The notes under the pieces: generated by a model
What the model saw: only the letters and a program-made list of their open reading frames with translations
What the model was told of the DNA's origin: nothing
Database searches by the model: none
From: CAYWMP01 sp964459445
GTDB taxonomy: Bacteria; Desulfobacterota; DSM-4660; Desulfatiglandales; HGW-15
NCBI GenBank assembly: GCA_964459445.1
Contig: CAYWMP010000074.1
Coordinates: 1-26,304, forward strand
DNA length: 26,304 nucleotides
Reading direction: 5' to 3'
In this document: positions 21,966 to 26,304 of the stretch, one piece after another
Layout: the number at the start of each line of letters is the position of its first letter
Position numbering within the stretch: the first letter of the stretch is position 1
Translations under genes and position numbers: made by a program

Positions 21966-23190
21966 TTATCTTCCTTTTAGTCCCTTCAGGATCTTCTCCG
22001 GCGTGACAGGCAGGTCCATAATCCTTACCCCGATGGCATTATAGATTGCATTGACCACTGCCGGCGTCGTGGGGTCCAATGACCCTTCGCCGGTCTCTTT
22101 GGCCCCAAAAGGCCCGTGGGGATCCTCCGTAATCACGTGGGTGATATCAATTTCCGGAATTTGATTGGCCGTGGGGAGGGAGTAGCCCATAAAAGAGGGA
22201 TTTAGGGTCTGTCCCCCGTCAAACTGAAGGTTCTCGAAAAGGGCGTATCCCAACCCCATGGAGATACAACCTTCTATCTGCCCTTCCACGGACAGGGGAT
22301 TCAGAGGCTGACCGCAGTCATGACCGACCCAGAATTTGAGAACATCAATTTCACCCGTTCTCAAGTCAATTTCCACCTCACATAGGTAGGCACCAAAACT
22401 GTAGGTGGGGGAAAGGGGATCCGGCGAATTGTAGGTGCCTTTCACGACCAAGGGAGCGCCCTTGTTCTTGGTTTGATAAAGGTTGATGGCCTCTCCAAAA
22501 GAGACAGATGCTCCAGGCGTCCCTTTCACAAAGATCATTCCGTCCTTAGCAACCAGGTCCTCTACGTTTGCCTCCAATTCCTCTGCAACAATCTGAAAGA
22601 CTTGATCCCTTGCCGCCTTGGCTCCGTTCAAGGCCGCGTTTCCGGCTGCCGATGTCTTCGCGCACGAGGTGGCACTTGGAAAACATGTCTTCCGGGTCAC
22701 CTTTTCTTAAATGATATTCGCGGCTGATGTTTCCGGGCGCGTGATCGTGAATCTGCGGGGCTTCCGGTATTTGTGCTTCTTCCGGGTCAAACACGGACGG
22801 GAGTTCTTCGTATTTCACCTCTATCTTATCGATGGCCTCCATAGCTGCATCTGCATCAACGGCTGCTACGGCGGCCACCTCTTCCCCAATGAATCGGACT
22901 TTATCCACTGAGAGCGGGAATTCGTCCATATATTTGGTTGATCTGGAAATAACGCCAAATTTCACTTTGGGCGTATCCTCTCCTGTCACGACGGCCTTAA
23001 CCCCGGGCAGTTTGATGGCACGGGAGGTGTCGATTTTCAGTATCTTTGCGTGGGCAAAGGGGCTCCGCAGTATCATTCCACAAAGCATGCCCGGCATGGA
23101 GAGGTCATCGGTGTAGAGCGCCCTTCCTTTGACTTTGTCCGCGGCATCAACGCGAGGCAACCGTTTGCCGATTACATGATATGATTTCAT
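21966..23190 (-). pseudogene. Molybdenum hydroxylase large subunit (HcrA/XdhA-like) with a large internal deletion and frameshift
   Basis: The 5' part (from 23190 to about 22665, ATG with an AAGGA ribosome site) reads the normal N-terminal domain: VIGKRLPRVDAADKVKGRAL, GMILRSPFAHAKILKID, FIGEEVAAVAA, and DMFSKCHLVRED. In another frame, from about 22665 down to the stop at 21966, the normal C-terminal part appears: TSAAGNAALNGAKAARDQVF, then GHDCGQPLNPLSVEGQIEG, GPFGAKETGEGSLDPTTPAV. The usual protein has about 770 residues; only about 400 remain, and most of the molybdopterin-cytosine-dinucleotide-binding core is missing. The two halves meet near 22645-22670, out of frame. Either the gene is dead or assembly has collapsed a region of about 1.1 kb. 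The intact small and medium subunits make this worth checking. Confidence 0.85.
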
Positions 23191-23242
23191 AAATCGATGA
23201 TTCCTTCTGTTTTTTCATTGTAGGAAAGTTTCATGTATTAAA

Positions 23243-23557
23243 TCATTGAACAGTGAAATTTGTTATGACTTCGTAATGGATGGCTTTCCCATCATATTCA
23301 ATCATCATATCTTGAACCAAGGGAGGAACCACCGCCTCATCTGTCCTTTCACCCGCAAAGGCGCGAATGGCTTCTATTGACACCCAATCGGTAATTATCA
23401 AAAACTCAGTACCCTGTTCGATCCTTCTTGCTAGAATAGATGCTTTGATGAATCCGCTAATCTTTGAAAGCTTTGGAAATGTATCATTCTTAAGATGATC
23501 TACGTAATCATCAGCTCTGTTCTGTTTGGCTATGCCTTTCCAATGCCTTGAAATCAC
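23243..23557 (-). CDS. Antibiotic biosynthesis monooxygenase (ABM)-like domain protein
   Basis: This 104-residue protein starts at a GTG with AAAGGAGGG eight bases upstream. The pattern RHWKGIAKQNRADDYVDHLK, a phenylalanine/Pro region, then GFIKASILARR and TEFLIITDWVSIEAIRAFAG is that of the dimeric alpha/beta ABM fold (usually about 100 residues), found in small heme- or flavin-free oxygenases and in many uncharacterised proteins. The substrate is unknown. It lies 52 bases upstream of the broken large subunit on the same strand and may be co-transcribed with that operon. Confidence 0.8.
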   Translation of the reverse strand: MISRHWKGIAKQNRADDYVDHLKNDTFPKLSKISGFIKASILARRIEQGTEFLIITDWVSIEAIRAFAGERTDEAVVPPLVQDMMIEYDGKAIHYEVITNFTVQ

Positions 23558-23719
23558 AATTATTTCCCTCCTTTGTTATTCTCCTGCGATATCCTGCCAA
23601 GCTTGAGCAGCGTCGGGTAGAAATCAACTATATTCTTTTAAGGTGAAAAATATCAGGCTCCGGACGCTCTACAAAAACGCACTGCTTTGGGCGTCTGACT
23701 CCAAGCTTTTGTTATGCAA

Positions 23720-24040
23720 TCACTTTTTAGGGAAATCAATTATGTTGTCTTGGCTGTTTTTAATGCTTTTTACGTTTTTCACTTTTCTGAGCATATGCGG
23801 TGAAACATTCCATTTTTGCCCTGATTCGGTGATCACAGTAACCGTTTTCTTGTTATACTTTACCAGCGTACCCAATTGCTTACCTCTACCAGGGGGTTCA
23901 AAACAAACTTGATCACCCGGGCTGAATCGCATCATTTCTTTATGAGTATGCATCGAATCCAAGAACTTTAGCCTTTCAACTATCTTGTGATTCAATTCAA
24001 CAAGCTCATCATAACTCATGGAATCAATGTCAATTTCCAT
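23720..24040 (-). CDS. Small KOW-like domain protein, unknown function
   Basis: This 106-residue protein has an N-terminal helical hairpin-like segment (SYDELVELNHKIVERLKFLD) followed by a small beta domain (FSPGDQVCFEPPGRGKQLGT, then LVKYNKKTVTVITESGQKWN) of the CarD/KOW/SH3-like kind, and a basic tail. GAGGTG precedes the ATG. It is a compact accessory protein of the type found in mobile or defence-rich regions; I do not know a function. It shares orientation with the HicAB genes upstream. Confidence 0.65.
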   Translation of the reverse strand: MEIDIDSMSYDELVELNHKIVERLKFLDSMHTHKEMMRFSPGDQVCFEPPGRGKQLGTLVKYNKKTVTVITESGQKWNVSPHMLRKVKNVKSIKNSQDNIIDFPKK

Positions 24041-24129
24041 AATTCACACCTCGATAGGATTATGCATAACGTTTGCGAATAAACAGCGGGACCGAAGCCT
24101 TTCATGCTAGCACAGTCCTTAACGGTAAT

Positions 24130-24166
24130 ATCCACAAATAATTTTCGTCTGGTTCTTCCGCCTTAG
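24130..24166 (-). repeat. About 37-bp repeat, copy A, at the 3' end of the first hicAB module
   Basis: On the minus strand this repeat begins at the hicB stop codon. It shares about 31 of 37 positions with copy B at 25136-25171, including the core GTCTGGTTC and TCCGCC on the plus strand. The two copies lie in the same orientation just after two different HicAB modules. Confidence 0.7.
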
Positions 24167-24519
24167 CCCGTTAACTGATCGAAATGTGATATCGCTTTTT
24201 TCAATGCTTTAGTACAAAAGGTATTTAAGCTCTTTCCATCTTTCATTGCGCGTATAGCAAGTGCCTTGTGAATTTCTTTTCCAGTACGAAGAAGAAATTT
24301 CCCTGAATATTCTTTCCCGGCAGTTGGAGAGGGTAAAGGCTTTCCATCTTCCTTATATAAAGCAATATTTTCTTCTACGATTTTGCATAATTCGGCATAT
24401 ACCTTAGCCTCATTATCACCGTGACATCCACCATAAAATAAACCCGGACAAGAACCAACGTAGCACTGGTCTTTTTCAGACCATTCAACGATTTTTAAGT
24501 AGCGATCCGAATTTTTCAT
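24163..24519 (-). CDS. hicB: HicB-family antitoxin (module 1)
   Basis: This 118-residue antitoxin neutralises the HicA RNase and represses its own operon. The N-terminal part is the HicB partial RNase-H-like fold (IVEWSEKDQCYVGSCPGLFY, then ELCKIVEENIALYKEDGKPL). The C-terminal part (EIHKALAIRAMKDGKSLNTF) is a ribbon-helix-helix-type DNA-binding segment. The start overlaps the hicA stop (ATGA), giving tight coupling with toxin first. The stop codon lies inside the repeat copy A. Confidence 0.9.
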   Translation of the reverse strand: MKNSDRYLKIVEWSEKDQCYVGSCPGLFYGGCHGDNEAKVYAELCKIVEENIALYKEDGKPLPSPTAGKEYSGKFLLRTGKEIHKALAIRAMKDGKSLNTFCTKALKKAISHFDQLTG

Positions 24520-24713
24520 TTTCTTGCCTCCTCAATCGCTTTTTTAACCTCTTTTTCCTGGTAATGCTTAGCGTCATCACCCGGTTTGCCGGAAATTGTA
24601 ATAGGCTTTGAGAGATTAGGATGCACAAAGTTGCGATGGCTCCCCTTGCCACTTCTGGTTATAAATCCGGCTTGTTCGAGGTCCTTTATAAGTTGTTTTA
24701 TTTTTCGTGGCAT
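24516..24713 (-). CDS. hicA: HicA-family mRNA interferase toxin (module 1)
   Basis: This 65-residue dsRBD-fold toxin cleaves mRNA. The signature is LIKDLEQAGFITRSGKGSHR, with the catalytic His in GSHRNF, and the C-terminal KHYQEKEVKKAIEEA helix. The full-length match to the family confirms the ATG at 24713. No Shine-Dalgarno precedes it. A promoter is placed so that transcription would begin at or beside the A of the ATG, suggesting a leaderless mRNA. Toxin before antitoxin is the normal hicAB order. Confidence 0.92.
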   Translation of the reverse strand: MPRKIKQLIKDLEQAGFITRSGKGSHRNFVHPNLSKPITISGKPGDDAKHYQEKEVKKAIEEARK

Positions 24714-24748
24714 AAAAATATGATACTAAGGTGATACTATGTTGTCAA
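24713..24748 (-). promoter_or_regulatory. hicA1 promoter with tandem operator-like repeats
   Basis: On the minus strand, TTGACA (24748-24743) and TATCAT (24725-24720) are separated by exactly 17 bases. The -10 ends six bases before the ATG. Two direct copies of TGATACTA on the plus strand (24721-24728 and 24732-24739, 11 bp apart) overlap the -10 and spacer. They are probably the operator bound by HicB. Confidence 0.7.
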
Positions 24749-24810
24749 ATAATATTTTTCGATTTTGCGGAGTATGAATTAATTAGAGATGATGAGAGTA
24801 AGGGCTAATG

Positions 24811-24978
24811 CGGTGTTGACCCGTGGCACAAGCTTGCGGTGCCGCTGGCATATGAAATGGAGTGACATGGGTGTCCAATGGCCTGGCTGGTGACACCGGA
24901 GGCGCCCGTCCTCCGCAGTAACCTGCTACGGAGGATGGAAAGACGGGTAGGTTATTGGTACCACGGGTTTACCCGTGG
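24811..24978. ncRNA. Highly structured segment, pseudoknot-capable, unidentified
   Basis: Several helices can be drawn. CCCGTC 24905-24910 pairs with GACGGG 24942-24947, continuing as CTCCG 24911-24915 with CGGAG 24929-24933. The loop TAACCT 24919-24924 can pair with AGGTTA 24949-24954 to form a pseudoknot. GGTGTC 24870-24875 pairs with GACACC 24892-24897, and GGCAC 24825-24829 with GTGCC 24839-24843. ACCCGTGG (24819-24826) can close the whole by pairing with CCACGGGT (24961-24968), which could instead pair with the adjacent ACCCGTGG (24971-24978). The transcribed strand is unknown. It abuts a transposase fragment, so it may be part of a mobile element. No RNA family was recognised. Confidence 0.4.
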
Positions 24979-25074
24979 GGCTCCATCATCTTTGAATATA
25001 TTTCTACGCTCTATTGCCCGGTTCATAATGAGATGTAATACACCGGGCGCGTCCAGTCGGGCTAATCTTGGCAC
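24979..25074 (-). pseudogene. N-terminal fragment of a REP-associated tyrosine transposase (IS200-like, Y1_Tnp)
   Basis: From a GTG at 25074 (AGGA shortly upstream) the minus strand reads 32 codons including PRLARLDAPGVLHLIMNRAI and ERRNIFKDD, the standard opening of RAYT-type Y1 transposases (PRxxRxDxPGxxxHVxxRGxxRxxIFxDD). Homology then ends at about 24979, where the structured segment begins, and the frame stops at 24952-24954. The catalytic HUH and Tyr parts are absent. This is a truncated transposase, probably interrupted or deleted by whatever brought in the adjacent sequence. Confidence 0.75.
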
Positions 25075-25135
25075 CCATTTACTTTCCTGATATCTTTTCA
25101 ACTCAAAATCTTAAGGGTGTCCCTCTGTACACAAA

Positions 25136-25171
25136 ATCCGCAAATTATTCCCGTCTGGTTCATCCGCCTAG
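25136..25171 (-). repeat. About 37-bp repeat, copy B, downstream of the second hicAB module
   Basis: This is the second copy of the repeat at 24130-24166, same orientation, 27 bases after the hicB2 stop codon. A few substitutions and one base deletion separate them. The flanking sequences differ. Confidence 0.7.
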
Positions 25172-25198
25172 ATGGTGGAAATAACTTTAAGGTTGATC

Positions 25199-25633
25199 TT
25201 AAGCAGCTTTTTGCAATGAGACGGACAACTGATAGCCAAGAGCCGAAAGAGCCTGCTCTATCCGTGGGAGCTTGGTTTGGTGCCTGGGAGAGAGCATTCG
25301 GCGTATTTCCTTTTCATCCACACCGAGTCTGCGCGCCAGTTCGGATTTGCTGATACCCGTTTCACGTACCGCAATATAGAGGGCTGCCTTGGCAGACATT
25401 CGGGCTGTTAGCGGAATAGCGTGCTGTCCTTTGCGGATAGATGAAGGGAATGGAAAATCAAGGTTGTCGGCAATGCAAACGGCAACGGCTTCCTCCAAAC
25501 AATCCCGTGCTTCCCCCAGAGCTTCAGGCATAGTTTTACCATCGGTGGCGGCAAAGAGAATATCCGGAAATGTGACCAGAAAAAATCCGGCTTCGTCTTT
25601 TTCGATTTTGGCTGCATAGGTAAACTGAAACAT
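25199..25633 (-). CDS. hicB: HicB-family antitoxin with C-terminal HTH (module 2)
   Basis: This is a 144-residue protein. The N-terminal HicB fold is FTYAAKIEKDEAGFFLVTFP then ALGEARDCLEEAVAVCIADN. The C-terminal part carries a helix-turn-helix (VRETGISKSELARRLGVDEK, then EIRRMLSP) of the Cro/XRE kind, which binds the operator. This differs from module 1, whose HicB ends in a ribbon-helix-helix-like segment, so the two modules are not recent duplicates. AAGGAGG lies seven bases before the ATG, and the hicA2 stop is 12 bases upstream. Confidence 0.9.
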   Translation of the reverse strand: MFQFTYAAKIEKDEAGFFLVTFPDILFAATDGKTMPEALGEARDCLEEAVAVCIADNLDFPFPSSIRKGQHAIPLTARMSAKAALYIAVRETGISKSELARRLGVDEKEIRRMLSPRHQTKLPRIEQALSALGYQLSVSLQKAA

Positions 25634-25645
25634 GTGGTTGCCTCC

Positions 25646-25861
25646 TTAATTCATATCATTTCTATCAAGGCCAAGTTCAGCTATCATCTTTCTTAAAAGA
25701 CCCGGCCCTATTTCTTTTTTGCGGTCTTTAAGGATAGTTTTACGGTCACCGTAATACAGAGTGCCATGACTGCCCTTGCCGCGTTTTGTCTCAAAACGGA
25801 CAACGATATTGTTATGCTTTCCAAGTTTCTTCAGCTTTTTGAGAAGTTCGTTGCCGTTCAT
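25646..25861 (-). CDS. hicA: HicA-family toxin (module 2)
   Basis: This 71-residue toxin has the dsRBD-like HicA fold with NELLKKLKKLGKHNNIVVRF and RGKGSHGTLYYGDRK (catalytic His after GS), ending in a helix (GPGLLRKMIAELGL). It is divergent from module 1 HicA. The ATG at 25861 has no Shine-Dalgarno (an A-rich stretch precedes it). It pairs with the hicB2 gene 12 bases downstream. Confidence 0.9.
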   Translation of the reverse strand: MNGNELLKKLKKLGKHNNIVVRFETKRGKGSHGTLYYGDRKTILKDRKKEIGPGLLRKMIAELGLDRNDMN

Positions 25862-25866
25862 GTATT

Positions 25867-25911
25867 TTTTTAGGTCTTTTTTGTCCGAATGTCAAGGCAA
25901 AAATGTCCGAA
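25867..25911 (-). promoter_or_regulatory. Probable hicA2 promoter and operator repeats
   Basis: On the minus strand TTGACA (25895-25890) is followed 17 bases later by a weak -10 (TAAAAA, 25872-25867). On the plus strand TGTCCGAA occurs at 25882-25889 and again at 25904-25911, 22 bp apart (two helical turns), flanking the -35. They are candidate operators for the HTH of HicB2. The -10 is near the ATG, so a very short leader is likely. Confidence 0.45.
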
Positions 25912-26052
25912 CTTGAAAAGTGTCGACAATGGCGGCTGGCATATTGAGAAATTCCTATCTGCTGAGGCAATGCAGTGATTTAAATCTAAATGGGGGGTCT
26001 ATCAGGTCTCAACATTTGAGATTCGCCGATTAAAACCGACAAGGAGTCGGGA

Positions 26053-26304
26053 ATGAAAGAGTCCTACGATGAAGGTCTAGCCACCCACATCGGCCCCGAG
26101 TCATGTGCTGGTAATGGTAACATTATGGGCGAAGCGTTGACAGGGGAAAGTGCAGGCTGGGTATTGAGCCCCGAAAGAGACCTAAATCCGAGTGCCGATG
26201 TTCTTCAAGTAAGCAGAAGGCAACACCGCATAAACCGTTATGGCGAGGGATATGAGGACTCGGCGGGGTCGGAGACCCCAGGCATGCACGGAAACTCCTT
26301 GGAC
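26053..26304 (+). CDS. Leader ORF of a group II intron reverse transcriptase region, cut by window edge
   Basis: ATG at 26053, with AAGGAG at 26041-26046, opens 84 codons with no stop before the window ends. The peptide begins MKESYDEGLATHIGPESCAG and ends SAGSETPGMHGNSLD. From memory this resembles small ORFs found directly before, or fused in frame to, group II intron-encoded reverse transcriptase/maturase genes in many proteobacteria. The reverse transcriptase itself would lie beyond the window. The 5' boundary of the intron was not located. It may simply be intron RNA rather than translated. Confidence 0.5.
   Translation, partial: MKESYDEGLATHIGPESCAGNGNIMGEALTGESAGWVLSPERDLNPSADVLQVSRRQHRINRYGEGYEDSAGSETPGMHGNSLD

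Noticed and set aside
24041..24166. Integron attC site after hicAB
   Set aside because: The shared repeat lacks the GTTRRRY and RYYYAAC core pair, and no integrase is present.

Overview
The window looks like chromosome from an anaerobic bacterium of the Desulfobacterota (deltaproteobacterial) type. This is an inference from gene content: a LivHMGFK-type importer, a 4-hydroxybenzoyl-CoA-reductase-like molybdenum hydroxylase operon, a UGA-decoded glutaredoxin-like selenoprotein, and tandem HicAB modules. No rRNA, tRNA or CRISPR array was seen. The window contains one 100-N scaffold gap (18930-19029).

Layout. 1-160 is very AT-rich, carries an unrelated open frame on the minus strand, and adjoins a 5'-truncated livH. 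196-4702 is a complete-looking livHMGF plus binding-protein operon closed by a strong intrinsic terminator. 4841-5200 is a decayed PEP-synthase-like remnant. 5327-6196 (minus) is a DUF3553-type protein. 6805-10392 (minus) carries a flavodoxin-fold NAD(P)H/FMN reductase, a possible remnant, a zinc alcohol dehydrogenase and a UxaA/GarD-type dehydratase; the last two overlap and are probably co-transcribed. 10705-11967 is an exported protein of unknown function, tail-to-tail with a poly-gamma-glutamate-hydrolase-like gene. A MITE-like inverted-repeat element follows at 12602-12747.

12920-14103 (plus) holds a 55-residue membrane protein, a Sir2 deacylase and a 71-residue Uxx-star glutaredoxin-like selenoprotein. 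The selenoprotein has two in-frame UGA codons, each followed by a good SECIS-like hairpin. Conventional ORF calling misses this gene.

14181-20438 is the most intriguing locus. A minus-strand set (ParA ATPase, a 214-residue acidic protein, a 538-residue acidic protein ending in topoisomerase-type zinc ribbons and a basic tail) is divergent from a very large acidic-repeat protein that ends in a formylglycine-generating-enzyme (FGE/SUMF1-like) domain. Three of the four proteins combine a folded domain with long Asp/Glu tracts. I do not recognise this as a described system; a ParA-driven positioning system with acidic disordered partners is a reasonable hypothesis.

20508-23190 (minus) is an hcrA-hcrC-hcrB-like operon whose large subunit has lost its middle (about 1.1 kb) and changed frame. 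23243-26304 is an accessory region: an ABM-domain protein, a small KOW-like protein, two HicAB toxin-antitoxin modules with shared 3' repeats and SD-less hicA genes, a fragment of a REP-associated tyrosine transposase abutting a highly structured (pseudoknot-capable) segment, and at the right edge what looks like the leader ORF of a group II intron reverse transcriptase.
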